A stretch of DNA of 64,000 nt from Trebonia kvetii. Lineage in GTDB: Bacteria > Actinomycetota > Actinomycetes > Streptosporangiales > Streptosporangiaceae. The notes below the pieces were generated by a model. It did not search any database. It saw nothing but the letters and a program-made list of their open reading frames with translations, and had not been told where the DNA came from. The DNA lies in NCBI RefSeq assembly GCF_007827045.1, contig NZ_RPFW01000003.1:620001-684000 (forward strand), in the 5' to 3' direction. The first letter of the stretch is position 1. Each line of letters opens with the position of its first letter. Position numbers and translations under genes: made by a program. Positions 7,967 through 16,340 of the stretch are shown piece after piece.

Positions 7967-8455
7967 ATGACCGAGCAGCAGGCCCCAACCGCCAGCCGCC
8001 GGGCGGTGCTCGCCGCCGCCGCGGGCGGCGCGTGCGCCGCGGCGCTTGCCGGGTGCGCCACCTACAACGCCAACAACGGGGGAGTGGCAGGCCCGCCGGC
8101 CGCCGCACCGAGCAGCAGCAGCAGCGGTAGCGGGAGCACCGGCGGCACCGGCTCGTCGTCCGGTCCCGCCAACGTTCTCGCCAGCACGTCGGACATCCCG
8201 GTCGGCGGCGGCAAGATCCTCAGCGACGAGCGGCTCGTGATCACGCAGCCGTCGGCGGGCACCTTCAAGGCGTTCACCGCGGTGTGCACGCACCAGGGCT
8301 GCATCGTGGCCACCGTGGCGGACGGCACCATCGACTGCCCGTGCCACGGCAGCAAGTTCAGTGCCGCCAACGGCTCGGTGGTGAACGGTCCGGCGACGAG
8401 CCCGCTCGCCCCCGTCGCGATCACTGTTCAGGGCACCTCGATCGTGCAGTCATAA
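7967..8455 (+). CDS. Rieske [2Fe-2S] protein with Tat/lipoprotein signal
   Basis: The 162-aa product begins at ATG 7967 after a GAGGAG site. Its N-terminus carries a twin-arginine start (SRRAVLAAAAGG) and a lipobox LAGC at about residues 25-28, so it should be exported folded by Tat and lipid-anchored outside. A Ser/Gly linker is followed by the cluster-binding motifs CTHQGC and CPCHGSKF, with both Cys and both His ligands intact. The fold size matches small arsenite-oxidase-type or cytochrome-b6f-type Rieske subunits. The upstream DUF6529-like membrane protein is the probable redox partner. Electron donor and acceptor are unknown. Confidence 0.92.
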   Translation: MTEQQAPTASRRAVLAAAAGGACAAALAGCATYNANNGGVAGPPAAAPSSSSSGSGSTGGTGSSSGPANVLASTSDIPVGGGKILSDERLVITQPSAGTFKAFTAVCTHQGCIVATVADGTIDCPCHGSKFSAANGSVVNGPATSPLAPVAITVQGTSIVQS

Positions 8456-8565
8456 TCCGAGGGCAGGTTACCTCCGCCCCTTGCTCGCGGAGATCCGGCG
8501 GGCCGCCCAGGCGCGGCATGAACTCGTTCGGGATGATCTCTTTTATCTTGATCGCGCCGAGCCGG

Positions 8566-9231
8566 TCACACCGGGATGGTGAGCAGCACCTGGCCGCTTG
8601 CTACGGTCACCTCGAAGCGGGCGAGATCGCCGAGCGCGATCGCGGTGCCGCCCTGGACGAGCAGGTGCGCCGGGTGCCCGGGCACGCCGTCGCCTGGCGC
8701 GGGGACGAACCAGCCGGTGACCGTCCTGCGCTCGCCGGTCTTCGAGACGGCGATCAGCTCACACTCCAGCGGGCCCTTCACGCCGGCCAGGTCGAGCTGT
8801 ACCTGGGTGCCCCAGCCCTTCGCGACGAGGCCTACGATGCCGACGGCGCCGTTCGCCGGGTTGGTCGCGGAGTGCACCTGCCCGGTCAGCGCGGCGGGCG
8901 GCTGATTGGGTGCGCTCGCCAGCCCGACCGCGATCCCGCCGCCCAGCAGGGCGGCGCAGGCCGCGGCGCTCGCGATGAGGAGATTGCGCCTCCGACGGCG
9001 GCTCGCCACGGCGCGGCGGTGCAGCAGGTCGACGGGCGGGCTCGCGTCATCGGGGAGCTCGACCGTCTCCATGCCCCGCAGGAGCACGCCGACCGGGCTC
9101 AGGGTTTCGAGCTCACCACGGCACGCGTCACAGGTCGCGAGGTGCGCTTCAAACGCCGCCCTGTCCTGGTCTTCCAGCAGGCCAAGGGCGTAGGCGCCCA
9201 CATCTGTGTGTTCGCTGCTGATGGTCGTCAT
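8566..9231 (-). CDS. Anti-sigma factor with zinc-finger (ZAS) domain
   Basis: The 221-aa protein has an N-terminal zinc-binding anti-sigma motif H30-x3-C34-x2-C37 (HLATCDAC), one membrane helix at about residues 83-105 (LLIASAAACAALLGGG) and an extracytoplasmic domain of the kind found in actinobacterial anti-sigma L/K factors (GWGTQVQLDLAGVKG, ERRTVTGWFVP). It would hold the cognate ECF sigma at the membrane until an outside or redox signal releases it. Its ATG overlaps the sigma gene stop by 4 bp, so the two are translationally coupled. Confidence 0.92.
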   Translation of the reverse strand: MTTISSEHTDVGAYALGLLEDQDRAAFEAHLATCDACRGELETLSPVGVLLRGMETVELPDDASPPVDLLHRRAVASRRRRRNLLIASAAACAALLGGGIAVGLASAPNQPPAALTGQVHSATNPANGAVGIVGLVAKGWGTQVQLDLAGVKGPLECELIAVSKTGERRTVTGWFVPAPGDGVPGHPAHLLVQGGTAIALGDLARFEVTVASGQVLLTIPV

Positions 9232-9797
9232 GCTAGCACGCCACGTTCCGAGAGAACCACGTGCAGCGCGCGCAGTGCGTAGTAGACACGGGACTTGACG
9301 GTGCCGACCGGCAGGCCGAGCACCTCGGCCGCCTGGTTGACCGTCCGGTCGTTCAGGATGGTCGCGTTGAGTATCTCGCGGTGCGCGGGAGACAGTTCGC
9401 GCATCGCGTCGGCGACCATCACGCGCAGGATCGTGGCCGATGTGTCGTCATCGACAGGCATCTCGGCGACCACGCCCTCCCCGGTCTCCGCCGGCCGCAC
9501 CTGCCTTCTGCGATGCTCGTCGATCACGATCCGCCTGGCCACGGTGGCCAGCCAGGGCATGAGCGACGGACCGCTCAGGTCGAGGCGGCTGGCCTCGCGC
9601 CAGGCGCGAACCAGCGTCTCCTGAACCACGTCCTCGGCATGCTCCCGGTCGCCTGCCGTCAGCCTCAGCACGAAGCCGAGCAGCGGCTCACGGTAAGTAC
9701 GGTAGAGCGCGCTGACGATCGCATCGTCATCCACGCCTACCCGCCCTATCCGGCTGGCGCCGGACTCCCCTCCTAAACGCGGCACGGCGACATTCAA
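9228..9797 (-). CDS. ECF-family RNA polymerase sigma factor
   Basis: The 189-aa protein has sigma region 2 (GDREHAEDVVQETLVRAW) with the polymerase-binding and -10 recognition helices, and region 4 (LSPAHREILNATILNDRT, then EVLGLPVGTVKSRVYYALRA) with the -35 recognition helix-turn-helix. There is no extra C-terminal domain. The start is a TTG at 9797 preceded by AAGGAGA at the right distance; a nearby ATG is out of frame. It is followed by its anti-sigma gene with a 4-bp overlap. It resembles the SigL/SigK-type groups, but I cannot assign the group. ECF operons are usually autoregulated. Confidence 0.93.
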   Translation of the reverse strand: MNVAVPRLGGESGASRIGRVGVDDDAIVSALYRTYREPLLGFVLRLTAGDREHAEDVVQETLVRAWREASRLDLSGPSLMPWLATVARRIVIDEHRRRQVRPAETGEGVVAEMPVDDDTSATILRVMVADAMRELSPAHREILNATILNDRTVNQAAEVLGLPVGTVKSRVYYALRALHVVLSERGVLA

Positions 9798-9862
9798 CCA
9801 CGGTCTCCTTAGCCGATATAGAGTTACTTCTTAGTAACTTCTTAATTGCTGGTGAACGCGGC

Positions 9863-9902
9863 CAAGGCCGCCGGAACGCGCGAGCGCATTCCGGCGGCCT
9901 TG
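9863..9902. terminator. Strong hairpin terminator
   Basis: CAAGGCCGCCGGAA and TTCCGGCGGCCTTG are perfect 14-bp arms around a 12-nt loop. It lies just past the stop of the secreted-protein gene on the minus strand and upstream of the sigma operon, so it separates the two transcription units. Confidence 0.8.
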
Positions 9903-9950
9903 TTGCCTTATGGGCTTATTCCTCTTGTCTTGCTGTCGTTTTCTGGCGGG

Positions 9951-10574
9951 CTAGCGCGTGACCTTAGAAAGCGGTCCCTTATTAGCCGGGAAATTGGCGG
10001 TGTTGACCACCTGGATGCCGGCGTGCTGCTCGCCGTTGAACGGCGTCACGATAGGCGACTTGGCGGCGGGCTCGCAGCCGAGCTTGAACGGCAGCTTCGG
10101 GTCGTTGAACCAGACGCCGAGGTGGAACTGGTGGGTGGGCTTGAACGTCACGGTGCCGCCCGGCGACACCGAGAACGTCTCCTTGTCGAAGATGCCCTGG
10201 ACGGTCGCGACGCCGGTGCCGCTCTTGTTGACGTTGATGTCCGACTGGTACCAGGAGACACCGAACGGCTTGTTGGGAGTCTGGATGACGAACAGGTCGA
10301 ACTGGGCGTTGGCCGGCATGCCCCACAGCTGCACCTTCATGGTGTCGTTCAGCGAGTGCGGGGTGATCCAAGCCTGGCCGCGCGCCTTGGGCAGGCACTT
10401 GGCGATGCCCGGCGAGGCGATCAGCTTGAACGTGAAGGTGCCCGTGTACCGGGGGGCGGCGCTTGCGGCCGACAGGCCGTAGCCGGTGAGCCCGAGGGCT
10501 AGCGCCGAGCATGCCGCGATCGTCGCGGTGGTCCGCCTGGTCATGCGTCGGATTGGGAGCAGGGGTATGCGCAT
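9951..10574 (-). CDS. Secreted protein of unknown function
   Basis: The 207-aa product starts at ATG 10574 after an AAGGAGA site. It has a basic N-terminus with arginine pairs, a hydrophobic stretch (ATIAACSALALGLTGYGL) and a probable signal peptidase site after SAASAA, so it should be exported. The mature part looks like a compact beta-rich domain (TFTFKLIASPGIAKCL, MKVQLWGMPANAQFDLFVIQ, SPGGTVTFKPTHQFHLGVWF) with two cysteines that could form a disulfide. I recognise no family and no catalytic motif. It is a single-gene unit followed by a strong terminator. Confidence 0.8.
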   Translation of the reverse strand: MRIPLLPIRRMTRRTTATIAACSALALGLTGYGLSAASAAPRYTGTFTFKLIASPGIAKCLPKARGQAWITPHSLNDTMKVQLWGMPANAQFDLFVIQTPNKPFGVSWYQSDINVNKSGTGVATVQGIFDKETFSVSPGGTVTFKPTHQFHLGVWFNDPKLPFKLGCEPAAKSPIVTPFNGEQHAGIQVVNTANFPANKGPLSKVTR

Positions 10575-10813
10575 CGCTGGTTCTCCTTGCCTTGATGCTT
10601 TCCTTGCTTGCCTTGTCTTTGCCAGGGGGCGTCCAGGAGCACCTGGCCGCCCCCCGGTCGTTGACTCCCCGCCGGCTGGGTGCTGTCGTCCTGCTGTACG
10701 CGCGGTCGGCCGCGGAAGGTTCAATGGGCCGGCGTGTCGCCGGTTGGCCGGTGTGTCGCGTTGGTCGGCGCTCACCGCCGGCAGCTTGCGACATATCTCG
10801 TTTGGCGCTTACC

Positions 10814-11485
10814 ATGTCGGGCATGAGCGAAGCACTCCACGAGCACCTGCCCGCGCGAGACACGCTGCGGGTCCGCGACAACGAGCGGTCTGACCTGCGG
10901 GCCTCGGACGCCGACAGGGACCAGGTGGCGGCCGTGCTCGGCGGGGCACTGGCCGTCGGCCGCCTGACGAGCACCGAGTACGCCGAACGGCTGGACGCCA
11001 CCTATGCCGCGCGCACCGTGGGCGAGCTGGCGCCGCTCATCCGCGACCTGCCCGCCGACGAAGCCGGCGATGGCGGCCTCGCGGCAGCGGAGCGCGCGGT
11101 GGTGTCCGCGCGGTTCAGCAAGCTGATCCGCTCCGGCCGGTGGGTCGCCGGGCGGCGCACCCGGCTCACCGTGCGCTTCGGCGCGCTGATCATCAACCTC
11201 GCCGAGGCTGTGCTGCCCGGCCGCGAGGTCACCGTGGAGGTCGACGCCTTCTGCGGCAAGCTGATCATCGTCGTGCCGCCCGGCGCGCACGTGATCGACG
11301 AGGGCGGTGCGCTGTTCGCCAAGCGGGCCATCTACGGCCGCGACCCGGGCGACGCCGCGGACGGCCCGGTGATCAGGCTGGTGGGCGACGCGCGGTTCTC
11401 CAAGGTTGCCGTCTTCCGGGGCCGCATCGACCCGGCCGCCCCGTGGCAGCACCACCTGCAGCAGTGGCAGCACATGCGAGGCTAG
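10814..11485 (+). CDS. DUF1707 (SHOCT-like) domain protein
   Basis: The 223-aa protein opens with the DUF1707 signature (LRASDADRDQVAAVLGGALAVGRLTSTEYAERLDA is the family region at residues ~28-62), a short helical domain common in actinobacteria. The C-terminal half (FGALIINLAEAVL, GKLIIVVPPG, RLVGDARFSKVAVFRG) looks like the beta-solenoid region of LiaF/DUF2154 cell-wall stress response proteins. There is no membrane segment. Two in-frame ATGs (10814 and 10823) are possible and neither has a strong ribosome site. It may take part in envelope-stress sensing, by family analogy only. Confidence 0.82.
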   Translation: MSGMSEALHEHLPARDTLRVRDNERSDLRASDADRDQVAAVLGGALAVGRLTSTEYAERLDATYAARTVGELAPLIRDLPADEAGDGGLAAAERAVVSARFSKLIRSGRWVAGRRTRLTVRFGALIINLAEAVLPGREVTVEVDAFCGKLIIVVPPGAHVIDEGGALFAKRAIYGRDPGDAADGPVIRLVGDARFSKVAVFRGRIDPAAPWQHHLQQWQHMRG

Positions 11486-11497
11486 CTCGTTATCTGG

Positions 11498-11512
11498 TAC
11501 ATTGGTAACATG
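11498..11512 (+). promoter_or_regulatory. -10 box placing transcription start at the ATG (leaderless)
   Basis: TACATT at 11498-11503 lies 6 nt before ATG 11510, so the transcript would begin at the start codon. The start region also holds TGGTACA, TGGTAACA and TGGTAACA in close succession, which could serve as an operator for the small RHH-like product. Confidence 0.5.
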
Positions 11513-11755
11513 GTAACAGTTGAGCGAGTGCAGACCGGACTCCGCATCGAGCGCAACACGCTGAAGGTGCTCAAGGGCCTGGCCGAGTACCTGGACCTGT
11601 CGCTCGGCGACCTGGTCGAGGGCATAGTGCTGCACTCATTCGAGGGCAAGGCGCCGTTCGGCGCGCCGACGCTGGCAAAGATCGGCCAGCTCAGAGAGGT
11701 CTACGGACTCGAACTGACCGCCGCCGACGCGCACAAGCTGGAGGAACGGCCGTGA
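11510..11755 (+). CDS. Small ribbon-helix-helix-like protein
   Basis: The 81-aa product begins with a beta strand and two helices (VQTGLRIERNTLKVLKGLAE, then LDLSLGDLVEGIVLHSFEG), as expected of a CopG/Arc-type ribbon-helix-helix DNA-binding domain. No ribosome site precedes the ATG, and a -10 box suggests a leaderless message. The next gene, an SRPBCC protein, overlaps it by 4 bp, and such pairs recur in actinomycetes. Repeated GGTAACA boxes around its own start suggest autoregulation. DNA binding is an inference from predicted secondary structure. Confidence 0.75.
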   Translation: MVTVERVQTGLRIERNTLKVLKGLAEYLDLSLGDLVEGIVLHSFEGKAPFGAPTLAKIGQLREVYGLELTAADAHKLEERP

Positions 11756-12192
11756 CCGAGACGCGGCGGCTCACCGGCCGCCTGCACGTCGGCCTGCCGC
11801 CCGCCGAGGCATTCCGGCTGTTCACCCCGCGCGGCGAGCAGGACTGGGCGCACGGCTGGCAGCCGCACTTCCCCGCGCCGGCACCCGACGACACCGAGCC
11901 GGGCACCGTCTTCGAGACATCGGCGCACGGGCAGCACACCATCTGGCTGGTGACCGAACGGGAGCGTGGCTGTCGCATTGGCTACACCAGAGTCACTCCG
12001 GGGCACCAGGCGGGAAGGGTGACCGTCCGTCTCACCGCCGCGGGCGACGGCAGCGAGGTTGAGGTCACCTACCAGCTCACCGCGCTCAGCGAAGCTGCCG
12101 GGCGGCACCTCGCCGACTTCGCCGACGGCTACGACGGCTACCTGCGGTCCTGGGAGGAAGCGATCGACGCGCTGCTCGCTACCAGGGGATGA
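11752..12192 (+). CDS. SRPBCC-fold protein (AHSA1/START-like)
   Basis: The 146-aa protein has the helix-grip layout: an N-terminal strand (RRLTGRLHVGLPPAEAFRLF), a central beta region with GTVFETSAHGQHTIWLVTE, and a long C-terminal helix (DFADGYDGYLRSWEEAIDAL). Such proteins bind hydrophobic ligands or act in lipid and polyketide handling; no catalytic residue can be named. GTG 11752 overlaps the stop of the small RHH-like gene, so the two are co-translated. The 3' end overlaps the convergent SDR gene by 14 bp. Confidence 0.85.
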   Translation: MTETRRLTGRLHVGLPPAEAFRLFTPRGEQDWAHGWQPHFPAPAPDDTEPGTVFETSAHGQHTIWLVTERERGCRIGYTRVTPGHQAGRVTVRLTAAGDGSEVEVTYQLTALSEAAGRHLADFADGYDGYLRSWEEAIDALLATRG

Positions 12193-12940
12193 CCCCGTAG
12201 CCGCCCTCGCCCTCGCCGGCCCAGACGTAGCCCCAGTGGATGCCGCTTGGACCGTCGTCCGGCAGCGTGGCGAGGTAGACGCTTGGCTCGGCGCCGCCCG
12301 CCGCGGTGCGGAATCCGCGGTGGTCGTTGAAGTCGGTGTCGGTGAAGCCGGGGTTGGCCGCGTTGACCTTGACTTGGGTGTCCCGCAGTTCCTTCGCGTA
12401 CATGACGGTGATCATGTTCAGCGCGGCCTTCGACGACGGATACTGCACCGAGGCGGGCATCTGGCCCAGCGGGTGGGACGGGTCGCTCTGCATCGCGATC
12501 GAGCCGACCTCGCTCGACACGTTGACGATCCGGGCCGCGGGAGAGCGGCGCAGCAGCGGCAGCATCGCGTTGGTCACCGCTACCACGCCGAAGACGTTGA
12601 TCTCGTACACCGCCCGCATGTCGTCCAGCGAGGTCTGGCTGGCCGTCGCGCGTTGCCGGGACACGGTGGCGGTGCCCGCGTTGCTGACCAGGACGTCCAG
12701 GTGCCCGTACTCCTTGTCGATCCATTCCGCGGCGAGCTCGACGGACTTGCCGTCGGTGACGTCGAGTGACACGAACCGTGCGTCGGCGCCGCCGTCGCGC
12801 AGCGCGCGCTCCGCGTCGCGGCCGCGTTCCTCGTCCCGCGCGCCGACCAGGACGGTCATCCCCAGCGCGCCAAGCTGGCGGGCCGTCTCGAAGCCGATCC
12901 CCTTGTTGGCCCCGGTGATCAGGGCGATCTTCGTCGTCAT
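12179..12940 (-). CDS. SDR-family oxidoreductase
   Basis: The 253-aa protein is a classical short-chain dehydrogenase. The cofactor motif TGANKGIG lies at residues 9-16, the NAG motif is in VLVSNAGTA, the catalytic Ser is in VNVSSEVGS, and the YPSSK active site follows. The form resembles carbonyl-reductase-like SDRs. The basic residues after the second strand (GARDEERGRDAE) favour NADP(H). It diverges from an XRE-type regulator with 113 bp between starts, a common arrangement in which the regulator controls the SDR. Substrate unknown. Confidence 0.9.
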   Translation of the reverse strand: MTTKIALITGANKGIGFETARQLGALGMTVLVGARDEERGRDAERALRDGGADARFVSLDVTDGKSVELAAEWIDKEYGHLDVLVSNAGTATVSRQRATASQTSLDDMRAVYEINVFGVVAVTNAMLPLLRRSPAARIVNVSSEVGSIAMQSDPSHPLGQMPASVQYPSSKAALNMITVMYAKELRDTQVKVNAANPGFTDTDFNDHRGFRTAAGGAEPSVYLATLPDDGPSGIHWGYVWAGEGEGGYGVIPW

Positions 12941-13053
12941 AACCTCACGCTATGACGCGGCCAGCCGGACGGGGGAGAGACCGCCCGAGGCTGGGACTGG
13001 CGGTACCACCCTGGGCGGCCCTTGCTTCCGCTCGCCGGTGGCAAGCTTGAGTC

Positions 13054-13890
13054 ATGACCACGGTGAACCGCCCGGACCTCGCGGCGTTCCTGCGGGCCAG
13101 GCGGGCACGGCTGACGCCGCGGGACGCCGGCCTCCCGGAGACCGGGAGGCGCCGCACACCCGGGCTGCGCCGCCAGGAGGTCGCGCAGCTCGCCGGCATG
13201 TCCGTCGACTACTACATCCGGCTCGAGCAGGGCCGCGGGCCGCGGCCGTCGCGGCAGGTGCTCTCCGCGCTGGCGCGGGCGCTGCTGCTCAACGGCGACG
13301 AGCGCGAGTACCTGTTCCTGACGGCGGGCGAGTCGCCGCCGCAGCCGGCCAGGCCGGGACGCCAGATAACCCCGGGCATCAGGCACCTGCTCGACGGAAT
13401 GCCTGCCACTCCCGCCTACGTGGTGGACGCCGCCTACAACATCCTGGCCTGGAACCGGCTCGCCGTGCCCTTCATCGGCTATCACGCCGGGAGGGAGACG
13501 GACAGGAACATGATCCGCTGGATGTTCGGCCGTCCGGCTACCGACGCGATCTGGACCGACGCGGACTCTCTGCGCTTCACCAGGTCCACGGTCGCTGACC
13601 TGCGCGCCAGTTACGCCCGCTACCCGGGCGATCAGGAGATCGAGAGCCTGGTCGGCGAGATGCTCGCGCTGTCACCGCTGTTCGCGGAGATGTGGTCGAC
13701 CTACGAGGTGGAGGTCCGCGGGCCGATGCTCAAGCGGATCAGGCATCCGCGACTTGGACTGCTCGAGTTCGAGTGCCAGGTGCTGCACATCGCGGAGACC
13801 GGCCAGCGGATCATCGTGTACTGCGCGGCACCAGGCTCGGCGACCGAGTCCGCGTTCATCGCGCTGGCCGGGCAGCCCGCGGGCGGCTAG
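13054..13890 (+). CDS. XRE-type regulator with MmyB-like ligand domain
   Basis: The 278-aa protein has an N-terminal helix-turn-helix (RRQEVAQLAGMSVDYYIRLE, residues ~38-60) followed by the MmyB-like PAS-related domain (PAYVVDAAYNILAWNRLA, then PGDQEIESLVGEML), which is thought to bind small hydrophobic ligands. This architecture is abundant in actinomycetes and nearly always diverges from an SDR or other oxidoreductase that it controls, as here. The start is ATG 13054. A strong terminator follows the stop. Confidence 0.93.
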   Translation: MTTVNRPDLAAFLRARRARLTPRDAGLPETGRRRTPGLRRQEVAQLAGMSVDYYIRLEQGRGPRPSRQVLSALARALLLNGDEREYLFLTAGESPPQPARPGRQITPGIRHLLDGMPATPAYVVDAAYNILAWNRLAVPFIGYHAGRETDRNMIRWMFGRPATDAIWTDADSLRFTRSTVADLRASYARYPGDQEIESLVGEMLALSPLFAEMWSTYEVEVRGPMLKRIRHPRLGLLEFECQVLHIAETGQRIIVYCAAPGSATESAFIALAGQPAGG

Positions 13891-13934
13891 CGCCGCGGGC
13901 TGCCGGCGCCGCGCGGGCGGCGTGGCCGATGACG

Positions 13935-13976
13935 AAGCCGCCCGCCCAGGCCATGACTGGCCTGGGCGGGCGGCTT
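13935..13976. terminator. Bidirectional terminator, 19-bp perfect stem
   Basis: AAGCCGCCCGCCCAGGCCA and TGGCCTGGGCGGGCGGCTT pair perfectly around a 4-nt loop (TGAC). It lies between the ends of the convergent XRE regulator and MMPL transporter genes and has A and T flanks suited to terminating both. Confidence 0.9.
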
Positions 13977-14021
13977 GCGTGCGAGCCGGCCTGCGGCTGG
14001 CCGGCCCGCGTCTCGGCGGGA

Positions 14022-16145
14022 TCAGGCGTTGCTTGGCACGCTCGGCCGCGCGGCGTCCCTGAAGTCCTCCAACTCGGGTGCGGGCTGGCGGGCGAGCCTG
14101 CCCGGCCACCAGACCCAGCGGCCCAGGTCGAGGTTGAGCGCCGTGACAAGCACCGAGCGCACGATGATCGTGTCGAGCAGCACGCCGAACGCGACCGCGA
14201 ACCCGAGCTCGGTGAGGAAGGTGACCGGCAGCGTGCCGAGCGCCGCGAACGTGCCCGCCAGGACCGCGCCCGCGGAGGTGATCACCCCGCCGGTCGCGGC
14301 AAGGCCGGTGACCGCGCCGGACCTGGGGCCCTGCCGTTGCGCCTCCTCCCGCACCCTAGTCATCAGGAAGATGTTGTAGTCGATGCCGAGTGCGACGAGG
14401 AAGACGAACACGAACAGCGGGAACGACGTGTCTTCCGCGCCGAAGTTGAACACGTTGTTGAAGAACAGCGCGCTCACCCCGAGGGCGGCCGCGAAGGACA
14501 GCACCACGGTGGCGATCAGCATGACGGGCGCGACGAACGCTCGGAGCAGCAGCATCAGGATGACGAAGACCACGGCGAGGGTGATCGGGATGATCAGCGT
14601 CCTGTCGTGTGCCGCCGCCCGCTGGACGTCGAGGTTGATCGCGGTATTACCGCCGACGAGCGCGTGCGCGCCCGGGACGGCGTGCACCGCGGTGCGCGCC
14701 TTGTCGATGGTCGTGTAGGCGGCCGTGCTGTCCGGCGCGGTGGTGAGAGTGGCCTCGAGGTAGGCGTGGCCAGCGACCGTCGTCGGGGTAGTGACAGCGG
14801 TCAGTCCCGGCACCGACTTGAGTGCACTGGCGATCGCGGGGCCTGAACCTGGATTGCCGAATACCTGGACAGGCTGACCGGCGCCGGCGGGGAAGTGCGC
14901 GTCGATCACGGTCTGCCCGGTGACGGAGTCGGGCGTGCCGCGGAACGACTGCGCGCTGGTGAGCCCGCTCGCGTGCAGCCCCGCCAGCCCGGCCGCCATC
15001 GCGCCGAGGACGATCACGGTCCCGACCCACACGCCGCGCGGCCGCCGGCCGATGCGGCGCCCAAGCCGCGCCCAGAAACCGGTCGCGGTCGGCTCCGGCG
15101 TGCCGAACACGGGCTTGACCGGCCAGAACACCCACCGCCCAGTTGCCACGAGCAGCGCGGGCAGCAGGGTCATCATCGACGCGAGCGCGACCGCGACGCC
15201 GATCGCGAGCACCGGCCCCATGGACTTGGTGGAGTTGAGCGTGGCAAGGGAGAGGGTCAGCAGCGACACGATCACCGTTCCGGCGCTCGCCACGATCGCG
15301 GGGCCCGCCCGGCGTATCGCGACCGCCATCGCGGTATGCCGGTCCTCATGACGGCGCAGTTCTTCCCGGTACCGCGCGGTGAGCAGCAGCGCGTAGTCGG
15401 TTCCCGCGCCGAACACGAGCACGTCGAGGATGCCCGCGGACTGGGCGTTCACGGTCAGCCCCGCGTGCGCCGCGAGCAGGTAGATGACGGCTTGTGAGGT
15501 GGTCAGCGCCACGCCGGCGGAGACCACGGGGAGCAGCCAGGCGATCGGGCTGCGATAGGTGATCAGCAGCAGCACGATGACGACGCCGAGCGCCGAGAAA
15601 AGCAGCGTGCCGTCAATCCCCTTGAACGCGTTGCCGGAGTCGGCGGCGCTGCCAAGCGGCCCGGTGACGTGCACCGCCATGCCGTTCGCGCCGGACTCCC
15701 CGATGGATCTCATGTCGCTGGCGATGGGGCCCGCCGCGCTCCAGCCCTTGCTGCCCAGGTTGACCTGGACGATGGTCTCCATCGCGCGGTTGTCGTGGGC
15801 GATGATCGGGCCGGTGACCGTCCCCGGCACCGCGCCGTCCATCTTGGCCAGCTTCGCCGCGTCCGCGGTGGCCTTGGCCTTGTCCGCCGCCGTGACCCCG
15901 GAGGGCCGGTCGTAGACCAGGACACCCGGGTACACGTTCGGCGAGATCGCACTCGACCTCAGGTTCAGCACTTGCGTGGACTCAGCCGCTGGCGGCAGCC
16001 ACGACGAGCTGTCGTTCTTCTCGGCCCCGGTGAGCTTTCCGGAGAGCGGCCCGGCGACCACCACGAGGATCAGCCAGAACAGCACTACAAGCCATTTGGT
16101 CCGGCGTCCTGCCGGAGCATAGAGAAACGCGCGTATCGCAGACAT
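14022..16145 (-). CDS. MMPL/RND-family membrane transporter
   Basis: The 707-aa protein has the twofold MMPL architecture. One N-terminal helix (WLVVLFWLILVVVAGPL) is followed by an extracytoplasmic domain, five helices (starting TLLFSALGVVIVLLLI), a second transmembrane/porter unit and five more helices near the C-terminus. The family motif GAGTDYALLLTARYREEL and its counterpart LGIDYNIFLMTRVREEA carry the proton-relay Asp-Tyr pairs. Members export lipids or hydrophobic drugs using proton motive force. ATG 16145 fits the usual family start; the frame extends upstream to 16226 without support. A TetR gene lies 195 bp upstream in the same direction and may control it. Confidence 0.93.
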   Translation of the reverse strand: MSAIRAFLYAPAGRRTKWLVVLFWLILVVVAGPLSGKLTGAEKNDSSSWLPPAAESTQVLNLRSSAISPNVYPGVLVYDRPSGVTAADKAKATADAAKLAKMDGAVPGTVTGPIIAHDNRAMETIVQVNLGSKGWSAAGPIASDMRSIGESGANGMAVHVTGPLGSAADSGNAFKGIDGTLLFSALGVVIVLLLITYRSPIAWLLPVVSAGVALTTSQAVIYLLAAHAGLTVNAQSAGILDVLVFGAGTDYALLLTARYREELRRHEDRHTAMAVAIRRAGPAIVASAGTVIVSLLTLSLATLNSTKSMGPVLAIGVAVALASMMTLLPALLVATGRWVFWPVKPVFGTPEPTATGFWARLGRRIGRRPRGVWVGTVIVLGAMAAGLAGLHASGLTSAQSFRGTPDSVTGQTVIDAHFPAGAGQPVQVFGNPGSGPAIASALKSVPGLTAVTTPTTVAGHAYLEATLTTAPDSTAAYTTIDKARTAVHAVPGAHALVGGNTAINLDVQRAAAHDRTLIIPITLAVVFVILMLLLRAFVAPVMLIATVVLSFAAALGVSALFFNNVFNFGAEDTSFPLFVFVFLVALGIDYNIFLMTRVREEAQRQGPRSGAVTGLAATGGVITSAGAVLAGTFAALGTLPVTFLTELGFAVAFGVLLDTIIVRSVLVTALNLDLGRWVWWPGRLARQPAPELEDFRDAARPSVPSNA

Positions 16146-16340
16146 GTTCCCCGTTTTCCTTCCTGTCCCGTTACACAGGGGCAGACTCCCCGACGCGCCG
16201 TGAGTCATCGGAACGGCACGAAGCACTTATGCATGAGATATATCGCGTTCCTTGAAAGATTGGCAAGGCCTTTTCAGCGAACTCTCAGGAAACGCGGCGC
16301 CCATGAAGACTTGACGCCGCGGTCTCGGCACGGAAGGCGG

